DNA of 64,000 bases, taken from Desulfosporosinus nitroreducens. GTDB taxonomy: Bacteria > Bacillota > Desulfitobacteriia > Desulfitobacteriales > Desulfitobacteriaceae. Of the stretch, positions 1 through 8,417 are shown piece by piece (position 1 is the stretch's first letter; each line of letters begins with the position of its first letter). The position numbers were made by a program, and so were the translations under genes. The notes beneath the pieces are model-generated. The model did not search any database. It was not told the origin of the DNA and saw only the letters and a list, made by a program, of their open reading frames with translations. Location of the stretch: positions 1-64,000 of the forward strand of contig NZ_JAMHFY010000025.1 of the NCBI RefSeq assembly GCF_023897015.1, read 5' to 3'.

Positions 1-65
1 AAATCATTGAGGAAAAACAGTCCTCTTAACTTATATATAATTTTGGAGTTTAGCGACAACTAATT

Positions 66-232
66 TGACAAATACCGTTCCACAAGTTGCGCTCTACAGC
101 GGCCACAATGCTACTCAGAGAGACGGATAACCTGGCCTTGGTGCAAGATTTACCTAAGGCATAGCGATCCAAAGACTCCCACACTCTCTACCTATGACGA
201 CAGAAGACCAATATTGGCAACAACCCGGGAGT
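66..232 (+). pseudogene. tyrosine recombinase (integrase) C-terminal remnant
   Basis: One frame reads PFHKLRSTAATMLL and then NLALVQDL. This matches the family signature around the second catalytic Arg (HxLR) and the 'vQ.lLGH' stretch. The next piece, RHSDPKTPTLSTYDD, is in a different frame, so at least one frameshift and several stops break the gene. No N-terminal half is visible. The 200 bases after it hold only short open stretches. It is probably the relic of an integrated element; the family call is fairly safe, the boundaries are approximate. Confidence 0.55.
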
Positions 233-459
233 TCAGATGATGAACCCGAATAACAGGGCTTTTGCCCTCTTCCGCTCTATCCTTGCTACGGTTTCTGAAC
301 AAATGTTGCTTGAGGGCGTAACTGTGACCTAATAACCTGCTTTAATCAAATTCTTGCCAAGATTATCGAACTTCAAGGAAAGGTGAAGAAGGAATTAAAA
401 AGCAAAAAGTAGAAAGTTACATATAAAAAATTGGAAATAGGAACACGAGGGTGAATGAA

Positions 460-1152
460 ATGAACGAAGCACTTTTTGACCACGTTGCTACACATTATGA
501 TTCCTGGTATGATACTGAGCTTGGATCAGTCTCTGATCAAGTTGAACGCCACCTGGCCCAGTCCATGTTTAAGGCACCGGGTCCCAAGGTTCTTGAGATC
601 GGATGTGGTACTGGACAATATACGAGCTGGCTTGTGCAAGAGGGATATGAGGTCACTGCTGTCGATATTTCCGGTGAAATGATGGCTCTGGCCAAAAAGA
701 AACTAGCGGCGATTGAGGTAAACACCGCAAAAGCTAAGCCTGTTTACTGGTGGCATGCTGATATTACAGAAATTCTGGATCAACTTGAAACCTATGATGG
801 GATTTTTTCCATGACCGCCTTTGAATTCGTACCTGAACCGGAAAACGTCTTGAGAAAACTTTTTAGTCGGTTAAAGCCCGGAGGCTGTATGATGATCGGA
901 CTCATCGCTGGTATGACTGCCTGGAGTGAATACTATGGGGAGACAGCTCGTAACAAGCCCACTTCTGTCTTTGCCCGCGCTGCTCTTTATACCAAAGAGG
1001 AAATAGGTTCCTGGCAAATCGGTGTACCTGCCGAAATTGGAGAATGTCTTTTCTTCCCTCCAAATGTTCAAACAACAGCTGAGGCCCTTTCTCTCGAGGA
1101 GAAAAGAGAAGGAAATCCTGGGTTTGTGGTGGCAAAGTGGGTAAAGGGCTGA
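460..1152 (+). CDS. class I SAM-dependent methyltransferase
   Basis: About 230 residues. A Rossmann-type SAM-binding domain fills the N-terminal half: motif I is VLEIGCGTGQYT near residue 45, followed by an acidic residue at the end of beta-2 (VTAVDIS) and motif IV around ADITEIL. The C-terminal part is family-variable, so the substrate cannot be told. The start is taken as ATG 460 because GAGG at 447-450 sits about 9 bases before it; the in-frame GTG at 451 would be too close to that site. No partner gene is adjacent, and a terminator follows at 1269-1312. It is probably a small-molecule methyltransferase. Confidence 0.8.
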   Translation: MNEALFDHVATHYDSWYDTELGSVSDQVERHLAQSMFKAPGPKVLEIGCGTGQYTSWLVQEGYEVTAVDISGEMMALAKKKLAAIEVNTAKAKPVYWWHADITEILDQLETYDGIFSMTAFEFVPEPENVLRKLFSRLKPGGCMMIGLIAGMTAWSEYYGETARNKPTSVFARAALYTKEEIGSWQIGVPAEIGECLFFPPNVQTTAEALSLEEKREGNPGFVVAKWVKG

Positions 1153-1164
1153 GGAAATTGCCGA

Positions 1165-1312
1165 GTCAATCACTTCCACCCGCTCAGCGGGTGGTTTGCT
1201 CTAGCCCTATAAGAGCGGGGTACAGGCTGAGCCTAAAGGCTTACTGAAAGTTCCGCCAATCGCACTCCGCCCCGAACTACCTCTAAAGGGGTTTTGGGGC
1301 TATTTTTTTTTT
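1165..1312 (+). terminator. structured 3' region ending in rho-independent terminator
   Basis: Two features follow the methyltransferase. A short perfect hairpin, CCACCCGC-TCA-GCGGGTGG, lies near 1176-1194. A longer stem starts with GCCCC at 1269 and closes with GGGGC at 1296-1300, followed by about ten T residues, which fits an intrinsic terminator. Stacked small hairpins like those in between also occur at ends of IS200/IS605-type elements, but no transposase is present, so that reading is only a possibility. Confidence 0.55.
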
Positions 1313-1342
1313 GTTCTTTTCTACTGACTCACCCGTAAACGG

Positions 1343-1418
1343 GTAAACACCGTAGTTGTAATTGAGCATAATCTCGATATAATCAGGAGAGCCGACTGGA
1401 TTATCGACATGGGACCGG
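1343..1418 (+). pseudogene. 3' fragment of UvrA-like gene (copy of 20107-20181)
   Basis: About 75 bases are identical to the 3' part of the UvrA-like gene at 18031-20271, encoding [19 protein letters not shown] followed by DMGP. The match stops at GGGACCGGA, exactly where the repeat module that also begins GACCGGAAGG takes over. This is a partial duplication fused to an unrelated repeat, not a working gene. Confidence 0.85.
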
Positions 1419-1805
1419 AAGGGATTTACATTGTTGTGGGTGAATCATTTATTGATGCATACTATATTTAGAGGTACAAAGAACTTCCTATTATAAAACA
1501 TGATTCAGGATATACATGAGCAGTTATTAAAGAAATAAGAAAGTGGGAATGTGTAATGAGTGAAGATCAGAAATGCCCTATATGCCCGAAATGCGAGCAG
1601 GAGTATGATAATGCGAATTCTAAAGAAGAATTTAATGTCTGCCCAAATTGCGAAACGATGGAAACACTAAAAATTTACGCAAAGCACCTAGTCCAGGGAA
1701 AATAATATTAAATTGATCCATTTTACCAGTTGACTAAATGCTTATAAATAGCCGCTTCATAAAGGTTCTCTTGATTACTTTTCGGCGATCATTTTTAGAT
1801 TGTAA
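1413..1805 (+). repeat. 390-bp dispersed module, copy 1
   Basis: This stretch is nearly identical to 62818-63209 in the same orientation, with scattered substitutions and a few small indels. It carries the 49-residue zinc-ribbon-like ORF at 1556-1705. Its right end holds the shared string TTTTCGGCGATCATTTTTAG. There are no obvious terminal inverted repeats and no transposase, so it is either a segmental duplication or a fragment of a larger element. Confidence 0.85.
1556..1705 (+). CDS. small Cys-rich (zinc-ribbon-like) protein, copy 1
   Basis: A 49-residue ORF begins MSEDQKCPICPKCEQEYDN and carries a second cysteine pair, CPNC, near residues 29-32. The Cys-x2-Cys-x2-Cys plus Cys-x2-Cys pattern would suit a small zinc ribbon. 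GTGGGAATGTGTA upstream is only a weak ribosome site. A second copy at 62962-63111 differs at seven residues but keeps the frame and all five cysteines, which argues that it is or recently was coding. The function is unknown. Confidence 0.5.
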   Translation: MSEDQKCPICPKCEQEYDNANSKEEFNVCPNCETMETLKIYAKHLVQGK

Positions 1806-2323
1806 CAGCAAAAGAAACATCATTAAAATTACAAAACACCCTCCACTCCCGTTACGCCGCGAGTTTAGGTGGAGCAATAAAAAGAACGGCGGCCGCCACT
1901 TCTCGCCTAACTTGTGGCAAGACAAACTAAGCGCCAGCATATACCAGCGCATCGAATCTTACTTTTTTATTTTACTGTTCTGCTCCATTAATGGCAGTAT
2001 TCCAAATAATCCCCACCTTGCTCCGGTGAGGATTAATAATTTACTCAATTTTTTTGACCTACAGTACGCAGGAATAGTTTTTGACCACGGCAGTCGATCG
2101 TCTAATGCGGTTTTATCTTTCGAATTTATATTTGGAAGCTTCTCGAATATGTAGCTGAGATAATGAAAAGGATAACCAACCCTATTTGCCCTTCAAGCCA
2201 CATTTCGTCATCAGAACTATACTCTCAGCGTGCCCTGTCACGCCAATAGAGCTATATTAAATATAGTCATTTTGCTGTGACCACGGTGCTCTATAACGAT
2301 GCAAAAGCTATATTTTTTAAAAC
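1806..2323. other. no convincing gene; short repeat at 2204-2233
   Basis: Open frames here have no family signature and no good ribosome site. The only structure found is a ~30-base string, CATCAGAACTATACTCTCA with flanks, which recurs with two mismatches at 49535-49565 beside integrative-element debris. Confidence 0.5.
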
Positions 2324-2860
2324 CTATTTTTTGTTCAATCTTCCATAATACTCTATTTGATTGTTTACTTCCTCTTCATCAAATCCGAGTAACTCAAGAA
2401 AATAATGATGTTGCAAGGGCGAATGCTTTTCAAATTCGGAATGCCATTCGTCCGACGTTTCTCTATTTATACCTGCCGAATTCAATATTGTAAGCCATGT
2501 GCTTTCATCAATACGCTTTAAATTTTTATATAAAATACTGTTTTCTAATAATTTAATAATTACATCTTGTTGTTTTTTTACCACTTCTATTTCTTTGTTC
2601 AGTTCTCCGAGTCTCTTCAAAAGTAGTGCAGTAACCTCCAAATCTTCTGCATTTAAAAGATTTGCAATTTCAGCTAACGGCACTCCAGCTTCCCTGAAAA
2701 GCATTATTTTTTTCAATCGTTCCATATCTGCATCACTATACAACCGGTACCCTACCTCATTCCTAGCGGAAGGTTTGAGAAGGTTAATTGAGTCATAATA
2801 TAATAACGCACTCCTGGAAATCCCAAATCTGGCTGCAATTTTGCTCACGGATATTACCAT
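2324..2860 (-). CDS. MerR family transcriptional regulator
   Basis: About 178 residues. The N-terminal winged helix-turn-helix is clear: VSKIAARFGISRSALLYYD, then a second helix pair around YRLYSDADMERLKKI. A long dimerisation coiled coil follows (LLLKRLGELNKEIEVV), and then a short C-terminal ligand or effector region. ATG 2860 is preferred over the in-frame GTG at 2866 because GAGGTG lies just upstream. The gene sits 71 bases downstream of the MFS transporter gene on the same strand. That transporter has a promoter with a 19-base spacer, typical of MerR control, so this protein probably activates its own operon on binding a drug or related ligand. Confidence 0.85.
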   Translation of the reverse strand: MVISVSKIAARFGISRSALLYYDSINLLKPSARNEVGYRLYSDADMERLKKIMLFREAGVPLAEIANLLNAEDLEVTALLLKRLGELNKEIEVVKKQQDVIIKLLENSILYKNLKRIDESTWLTILNSAGINRETSDEWHSEFEKHSPLQHHYFLELLGFDEEEVNNQIEYYGRLNKK

Positions 2861-2931
2861 AAACACCTCATCATTTCTTTATTTAAGTATATTCTATAAC
2901 TTTTTTCCAGGTCAACAGCCAGTTTATCTAA

Positions 2932-4152
2932 TTAAACAGAAACACCAGTACTCTGTCTATTAAGCATGAATAAAACAAGACCCAGAGTTATAGTTATAAT
3001 TCCACAGAACATCAACAATTGTCCATACTTGAACCAATCTAACAATACACCAAATATAAGCATCGCAACGGGGTAAGTAAAATTACCTACTGAGCCTATT
3101 ATGCCGAAGACCCTTCCTGCCATTGCATACTCAACATTTTTCTGCAGAATGGCACGATAGCAAGTGCTAATGACAACAACTGCGGAGCTCATTGAAAAAA
3201 ATATGAGGAAATATGGAAATACATCACGAATACCCAAATTGCTTAAAATGCCGAATAACGCATAGACCAGACCGATAAAGCAGATGCCTCCGTACATGAA
3301 TTCCTTTTCCTTGTTGTTTATACTCGTCAAGCTCAGTAAAAAACCTGTTAAAATAACACCTGTCCCATAAAAGGATTCAATATATCCCAAGTTTTGTGCC
3401 CCGTTTCCCTTCAAAGTCACAGCAAATACAGGCATGATTACCTGAACGGAACCCACGAAAAAGTGTAAAATAGCAATAACAGACACGATCAAGATTATAC
3501 TCCTGTTTTTGAAAATGTATTTATAGCCGTCAAAAATATTTTCTCTGATTCTTTTCTTTAAATGCTCCGCTCTCGTAAGAGGTTTAATAACAAGTAAGGT
3601 TGCAAGAAGCGCTGCAATAAAAAAAGATAAGGCATTAAATGAAAAGATAAAACCATACCCTAACCAGACTGCACAAATACCGCCCAGTAACGGCCCTGCG
3701 ACAAGCGCAATACCGCCAATAAACTGGCTTTTCGCATTGGCCTTGCTCAGCTCGTCTTTCTCTACTATCTGCGGAATAATCGCCTGAACTGTAGGATCGA
3801 AAAACGCAGAACATATGGAAAGTATTACCTGGGCAGCTATGATTATAAGCATATTCAATGCACCTGCATAATATGAAACAGCCACCGCGGAAACAACAAG
3901 TCCCCTGATAATGTCCGTATTAACCATGAGTGTTTTTCTGTTAAAAAAGTCAATAATACCCCCGGAAAAAAAGCCGGTCATGATCGCGGGTGCCATGGAG
4001 AAAAACAACACAATGCCCATCAGCGATGGGGAGTGCGTAGTCTGAAGAACCCAGTAGGCAAGTGCAAGTGAATAGAATTTATCTCCAATCTGCGAAATGA
4101 GCTGGCCGCATAATAAAAGGAAAAGATTATTATTGATATTAATTTTCTTCAT
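2932..4152 (-). CDS. MFS efflux transporter
   Basis: 406 residues with about twelve hydrophobic segments, the usual size for a major facilitator antiporter. The N-terminal part (LLCGQLISQIGDKFYSLALA, then MTGFFSGGIIDFFNRKTLM as the loop 2-3 motif A region) resembles macrolide/enterobactin-type exporters. It should export a drug or siderophore-like compound across the cytoplasmic membrane using the proton gradient; the substrate is not predictable. The AGGAGG-like site (GGAGGTCAATATG) supports the start. It is followed by the merR gene and probably cotranscribed with it. Confidence 0.85.
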   Translation of the reverse strand: MKKININNNLFLLLCGQLISQIGDKFYSLALAYWVLQTTHSPSLMGIVLFFSMAPAIMTGFFSGGIIDFFNRKTLMVNTDIIRGLVVSAVAVSYYAGALNMLIIIAAQVILSICSAFFDPTVQAIIPQIVEKDELSKANAKSQFIGGIALVAGPLLGGICAVWLGYGFIFSFNALSFFIAALLATLLVIKPLTRAEHLKKRIRENIFDGYKYIFKNRSIILIVSVIAILHFFVGSVQVIMPVFAVTLKGNGAQNLGYIESFYGTGVILTGFLLSLTSINNKEKEFMYGGICFIGLVYALFGILSNLGIRDVFPYFLIFFSMSSAVVVISTCYRAILQKNVEYAMAGRVFGIIGSVGNFTYPVAMLIFGVLLDWFKYGQLLMFCGIITITLGLVLFMLNRQSTGVSV

Positions 4153-4193
4153 ATTGACCTCCTGACGATTTTCTAATAATTTTTTTATTTATA

Positions 4194-4224
4194 ACTATAA
4201 ACTATAAAGCCATAGACAGGTCAA
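4194..4224 (-). promoter_or_regulatory. MerR-type promoter with 19-bp spacer
   Basis: On the minus strand TTGACC (4219-4224) and TATAGT (4194-4199) are separated by exactly 19 bases. The spacer holds the dyad CTAT-GGCTTT-ATAG. Over-long spacers with a central dyad are the hallmark of promoters activated by MerR proteins. Transcription would start about 35 bases before the MFS start codon. Confidence 0.6.
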
Positions 4225-4714
4225 TCAAATAATCCAAGTAAAAACAATAAAAGCCAGACCTTACGATCTGGCAATACAAATGCAATATATTTCCCTGTAC
4301 GCTTCTAACTATAAAAAGACTATACCCCTTCTCAAACCCGCTCATACCAAGGCCTTCGCTTAACCCCGATATAGCACAACCACGCACTCCACGTGCCTTG
4401 AGGATACAAAAAAGATGCCGCTTGAAGCTGGTAGCCCCTTGCGGTGAAGTATCCATTTGTCTTTACACTACTGGATGTTTGGGTGATGTTCCCCAGACAT
4501 CATATTGTTGTTTGCAACACGGGTTGTTTCCTGGCAGAACATACCGGTTGTTGGAAGCTGAAGTCTCTCTGGTTGAGATTTGCCATGATCGATTAAAATT
4601 GCGTTATAGCTTTCCATATTCGCTAAAACCAGCAGTTAATTTAAAGTTGCATAATCTCGGATATTTCTGTTTTTATAAGGATTCCCTTCTCGCCATTAAA
4701 ATTTCCTTTTTACC
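4225..4714. other. gene-free stretch with dispersed repeat copy at 4390-4440
   Basis: No supported gene. It contains one copy of a repeat also seen near 6928 and 13920; the core is AAAAAAGATGCCGCTTGAAG preceded by GTGCCTTGA. Its flanks do not match the other copies. Confidence 0.5.
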
Positions 4715-5134
4715 TTAAAGCTGAATATCCGTCTTCGGAGCCGAATTGGTTTCGATTGTCCATGTCAAAGCTTTCCCGTTTTTTAGTCTGAATACGATAA
4801 AAGAATTATAAAAATCCTGCAAGCTGCCGCTTTCCTTCCATGGTTTCAGAAATTTACGTGACGGGTGCTCAGATATTTCTTCCTTCAATGCATTATCATT
4901 TACTATCTCAAGCTCTCCTCTGACACGAACCTGGATGTTCCTTTTAAAGTCATTGAAGCAAAGCTGAACCTTTGGATTTTTCACAACTTGTTTGTACACA
5001 TCCTTAAATGCACCCGTGTGAAAGACAATACCGGATTCATCCGCCTTATACAAATATTTGAACACAAAAAACGGTGGATTAGCGATCCACCGTTTTTCAA
5101 AATGATTTAAAGTTGTTTTATATACCACTACCAT
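4715..5134 (-). CDS. pyridoxamine 5'-phosphate oxidase-like flavoprotein, 5' end altered
   Basis: From residue ~23 the protein follows the PNPOx-like split-barrel family: FKYLYKADESGIVFHT, then FKDVYKQVVKNPKVQLCF, then VRVRGELEI, and a C-terminal KALTWTIET strand ending in the expected region. Such proteins bind FMN and act as small redox enzymes. The first 22 residues do not look like the family's first strand. They are encoded by a perfect hairpin (ACGGTGGAT/ATCCACCGT, 5072-5094) with flanking A and T tracts that looks like a terminator. Either translation starts internally or the 5' end was replaced and the gene is dying. Confidence 0.55.
   Translation of the reverse strand: MVVVYKTTLNHFEKRWIANPPFFVFKYLYKADESGIVFHTGAFKDVYKQVVKNPKVQLCFNDFKRNIQVRVRGELEIVNDNALKEEISEHPSRKFLKPWKESGSLQDFYNSFIVFRLKNGKALTWTIETNSAPKTDIQL
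5072..5099. terminator. terminator-like hairpin inside the PNPOx 5' end
   Basis: ACGGTGGAT-TAGCG-ATCCACCGT is flanked by AAAA on the left and TTTTTC on the right, so it could end transcription in either direction. It lies within the first 30 codons of the PNPOx-like reading frame. Confidence 0.5.
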
Positions 5135-5198
5135 GGCCTGGCACTAATTTTATTTATGAACCGAAGACTTTTTAAAATATTTTAGTTCGATTATGGCC

Positions 5199-6350
5199 TT
5201 AGTCTGTAAAGTATAGCCCGTCGAAAACCTCACCGGCCGGAATACCCAGTTCCCGTACCTGTTGGAATCCTTCGACAGAAAACCATCCTTTTACGCCGTT
5301 CGCGGTAGTTGCATAACACCATTCCTTGTCATCACTGCCCACCAGCAGCAATTTATCTCCGGGTACCACACGAACCGCCACCTCTTGACTGCTCGGAGCT
5401 GTGTAGAGGGTCAGCGCTTTTTTGACTGTTACGTATTGTTCCTTGAAGGTTGACAGATAAAGCGGTTTTGCCACGTGTTCCAGCACATGCTGCTCATTGA
5501 TGCGGTATTCATCGTCATAAAACCATGTTTGAAGTATCTGAAAACGCGTCTGGGCCATTACTTTCCCGTCTCCGGGCAAGCGGCTGTAAGTTCCGCACAG
5601 GCCCTGAACCTGGCCCATCTCGATGATCTTCCCGCCCCCATAGGCATAAAAGGTAGTTCTATAATCTTCACTGGGGCCATACTCCTGAACCACAATTTCC
5701 TTTACGCCGTCCATAATGTCCAGGTCGACAATGGAAAAACCCTCTTCCACATTCGTACCGCTGCCATGGACGGCGGCACCGTTAATGGTCAGGGTGAAAT
5801 CGCTTCCTTCCGACAGGCTGTACCGGATTTCTTCCGGCTTCCCATCCCCATCCAGGTCAAAGCGGGCATATTTCCCCAGGGGCAGTCCCTGGCTTTTTGC
5901 CGGTTCCTTCCGTACTGCTTCATATCTTTCAATCAAGTCCACATTGTCTTTTTCAATGTCCGAGATTTCATTATTGAAAGCTGCATTTTTCGCATACCAG
6001 CTTTTAGCTCCGAAATACTTTTGCAATCCCTCATCCTTAAAGATATAGCCATGTCTGGCGAAAATTTCATTTCTGGCAAGATATAGCAAGCGGTAATCCA
6101 GGTTACGGACATTTTCCTCTGTCAGCCGGGTTGAATCGCTGTCCTTAAATATATAGCCTTCCTCTGCAGCCTCCGCTTTGTCCCCTTGTCCGCTTCCCGC
6201 ATCGGCATTCATTCCTGCCGATATGCCGGCCGGGCTTTCTCCCGTCTGCAGACCGTTTGTGTCGGTCTTTCCCCCGCAGGCCGTCAGCCACAGTAGACTG
6301 GTGCAGCAGATGCAAGCCAGTACCCCCAGGGTTTTCTTCATCCCTTTCAT
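5199..6350 (-). CDS. lipoprotein with YARHG and SH3-like domains
   Basis: ATG 6350 is chosen because GAGGGAAGTC lies in front of it and the product then starts MKGMKKTLGVLACICC. A lipobox, LTAC, follows about 20 residues later, so the protein should be lipid-anchored outside the membrane. A low-complexity linker leads to a YARHG domain (NEIFARHGYIF, and a KSWYAKN tail). Then comes a DLDGDGKPEEI calcium-loop-like motif in a beta-rich domain, and a C-terminal SH3-like domain (SDDKEWCYATT, GVKGWFSVEGF). YARHG and SH3b domains usually associate with the cell wall. No operon partner is seen. Its exact role is unknown. Confidence 0.8.
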   Translation of the reverse strand: MKGMKKTLGVLACICCTSLLWLTACGGKTDTNGLQTGESPAGISAGMNADAGSGQGDKAEAAEEGYIFKDSDSTRLTEENVRNLDYRLLYLARNEIFARHGYIFKDEGLQKYFGAKSWYAKNAAFNNEISDIEKDNVDLIERYEAVRKEPAKSQGLPLGKYARFDLDGDGKPEEIRYSLSEGSDFTLTINGAAVHGSGTNVEEGFSIVDLDIMDGVKEIVVQEYGPSEDYRTTFYAYGGGKIIEMGQVQGLCGTYSRLPGDGKVMAQTRFQILQTWFYDDEYRINEQHVLEHVAKPLYLSTFKEQYVTVKKALTLYTAPSSQEVAVRVVPGDKLLLVGSDDKEWCYATTANGVKGWFSVEGFQQVRELGIPAGEVFDGLYFTD

Positions 6351-7089
6351 CTGACTTCCCTCTCCCCTCATGCGGATACCCCTCATAACATTGCTCCGTG
6401 TCCATCCTGCATCCACAATTTTTACGCCAATAAAAAACAAATTAAGAGGGTATATCGAATAGTAATAACGTCTTTGATTTTACGACAATAATACTTGGAC
6501 TACAAGGTATTGAGATTATCCGTACCAATGTAAATAATGGCATATTTACTGTGAGGAATTAAATAATGGCCGGTTAAGAATTGCGGCAGGCACAACCAGT
6601 ATTAATAACAACAAATCATGCAATTATTATAACTACAAATGCCAAATTTGATAATATATTTCTTCTTGGTTAACTTTTAATCTGTTCAATCTTTGCCAGA
6701 GGTGCTAATCTCCATTCCTACTAACAATTATTAGAGTATCACAAGTTCAGTCATTCGGGAATAACCTTTCCCCTGTAACCTTTTACGTAAAAAACTCTCA
6801 AGTTGCTATCCCTGTAATAAGAGGATATGTCATCTGTTTTTATATTCTCCAGGGTCATGTAATTCCCAGCTACTATAAATATGCCCCAAACGCTTTATAC
6901 ACGTTCAAGCAAGCAGACCGATTCTGTATGCCTTGAGTGGGCAAAAAAGATGCCGCACCCCTCTGGGATTGTTATCTCTGTATTTACTTTTCACGTTAGC
7001 ATAGTAGCTTGAACTGAAATTAGCCTGTTTAAGTGCCTTGTCTCTCTTTTTTCTATATATAACTTCTTCCTTATGCTCTGTAATCAAAT
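6351..7089. other. gene-free stretch with dispersed repeat copy at 6928-6960
   Basis: I see no supported gene. Near 6928 the string ATGCCTTGAGTGGGC followed by AAAAAAGATGCCGC is another copy of the repeat at 4390 and 13920. A 60-codon open frame on the minus strand (6905-7087) has no recognised family and no good ribosome site. Confidence 0.4.
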
Positions 7090-7335
7090 GATGAGGACTT
7101 CTAGCCTCAAACCAAAAATGCTAGTACCCCAAGGCTTTCGAGCTGCCTACGCTGAGTAGACTTGTATATGTTACTATCTGCAAAGAAAAACTGATCTACT
7201 GACACATCTAAAAACGTAACAAGCTCATAAAAGATTTGCAAGCTCGGATGCTGTCCACTATTCTCAATGGACGCAATATACCGTGGAGCAATGTTCAATT
7301 CTTTGCAAAAGTTACTTAAAAATAAAATTTGTTTA
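7090..7335 (-). pseudogene. XRE family regulator, truncated
   Basis: The frame reads [18 protein letters not shown], then [20 protein letters not shown] and DQFFF. This is the second half of an XRE helix-turn-helix with its typical following helices. The first helix is missing and there is no start codon in a sensible place. The C-terminal end (after RRQLESL) no longer resembles the family. It is a decayed regulator; a similar C-terminal piece of another family member lies at 62070-62215. Confidence 0.6.
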
Positions 7336-7474
7336 AGTTATAATATAAAAGATTGGGGGGATGAACTATAAGGAAAAGCAGGAAACATTGTGCATAGCAA
7401 GGGCTATTGCATATCACTCAAACAGAATATCAATAGCCTTTGCTATCCTAAAGAATAATTTTTAGGAGGGCACA

Positions 7475-7747
7475 ATGGGCTATGTTCACGCTTTGGAAAT
7501 TCTGCCCGAGGGATTGATTGAAAAAATCCAAGAATATGTTGACGGGCAAGTTATATACATTCCAAAAATAAAATCAAAAAAATGTAAGTGGGGAGAAAAG
7601 ACAGATACGAAAGCATATTTCAAAGAAAGAAATTTTGAAATATACAATAGTTACAAAAACGGCACGACTGTTTTTGAACTGTCAGAGAAATACTTTTTAA
7701 CCCCCAAAAGCATTCAACGCATTATACGGAGTATGCAAATTTTATGA
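7475..7747 (+). CDS. CD3324 family protein
   Basis: A 90-residue protein beginning MGYVHALEILPEGLIEKIQE, with YVDGQVIYIPK next and a C-terminal helix-turn-helix-like segment (FELSEKYFLTPKSIQRII). It matches what I know of the CD3324 family, small Firmicute proteins distantly related to the Mor transcription activator. AGGAGGGCACA precedes the ATG. The 5' region has an imperfect inverted repeat (AGCAAGGGCTATTG ... CAATAGCCTTTGCT, 7398-7446) that might be an operator. A strong terminator follows at once, so it is a single-gene unit. DNA binding is likely, targets unknown. Confidence 0.75.
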   Translation: MGYVHALEILPEGLIEKIQEYVDGQVIYIPKIKSKKCKWGEKTDTKAYFKERNFEIYNSYKNGTTVFELSEKYFLTPKSIQRIIRSMQIL

Positions 7748-7749
7748 GT

Positions 7750-7788
7750 AGATGTGCCACTTTACAAAGTGGCACATCTATTTTTTTA
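7750..7788 (+). terminator. rho-independent terminator
   Basis: GATGTGCCACTTT-ACA-AAGTGGCACATC is followed by TATTTTTTT; the stem is perfect and ends the CD3324 gene. Confidence 0.9.
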
Positions 7789-7874
7789 CAACGATGTGTG
7801 TTCCCCTATTTGAAATGGAAAACGGTATAATGGATTTGTAAAGATAACAGAGGAAAGGAAAGGGGAAATATCGA

Positions 7875-8321
7875 ATGGAAATTGTGAAAATTATTGATAG
7901 CGATAAAACAAAGTACATGGAATTGCTACTTATTGCAGATGAACAGGTAAGCATGATAGAAAAATATTTGTATCGTGGTGATATGTTCGCCTTGTGTGAT
8001 GATGATGTTAAGGCGATTTGCATTGTTACACAAGAGCAATCCGGCGTTTATGAAATTAAGAATATTGTTACCGTTCCTGAATATCAACGGAAAGGATATG
8101 GACAACATCTAATCTCATTTATTGCTGATTACTACAAAAAATCTGGTAACGAGTTATATGTTGGAACAGGCGATAGCCCTATGATACTTCATTTCTACGA
8201 GAAATGCGGATTTGCAAAATCACACATTGTTAAAAACTTTTTTGTAGACAATTACGACCACCCTATGTATGAAAATGGACAACAGTTAGTGGATATGATT
8301 TATTTGAAAAGACATCTATAA
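7875..8321 (+). CDS. GNAT family N-acetyltransferase
   Basis: 148 residues, a complete GNAT fold. The acetyl-CoA loop is visible as VPEYQRKGYGQHLI (R/Q-x-x-G-x-G/A type) near residues 72-85, after the beta-4 strand EIKNIVTV. The C-terminal FYEKCGFAKSH motif is typical of YvbK-like small acetyltransferases. GGAAAGGGGAAATATCGA upstream provides the ribosome site. The substrate could be an amine-bearing metabolite or antibiotic; nothing here decides which. Confidence 0.85.
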   Translation: MEIVKIIDSDKTKYMELLLIADEQVSMIEKYLYRGDMFALCDDDVKAICIVTQEQSGVYEIKNIVTVPEYQRKGYGQHLISFIADYYKKSGNELYVGTGDSPMILHFYEKCGFAKSHIVKNFFVDNYDHPMYENGQQLVDMIYLKRHL

Positions 8322-8333
8322 AATGGAGCTTGT

Positions 8334-8378
8334 GTCGCCCAACGGGGAAATAAAAAAACCGTTGTTTGGCGACTTTTG
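8334..8378 (+). terminator. probable terminator after GNAT gene
   Basis: GTCGCC-CAACGG pairs with CCGTTG-TTT-GGCGAC across an A-rich loop and is followed by TTTT. The stem has one bulge. Confidence 0.55.
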
Positions 8379-8417
8379 ACATTCATGCTTTCATTACAAT
8401 TTATCGAAGCAAGACTG

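Noticed and set aside
1165-1312. Complete IS200/IS605 element
   Set aside because: Hairpins resemble element ends but neither TnpA nor TnpB coding sequence is present.
1738-2154. 138-codon open frame on the plus strand
   Set aside because: Begins inside the repeat module, has no ribosome site, no family likeness and odd composition.
4202-4718. Open frames over the gene-free stretch
   Set aside because: Both cross the dispersed repeat and the promoter; no protein features.
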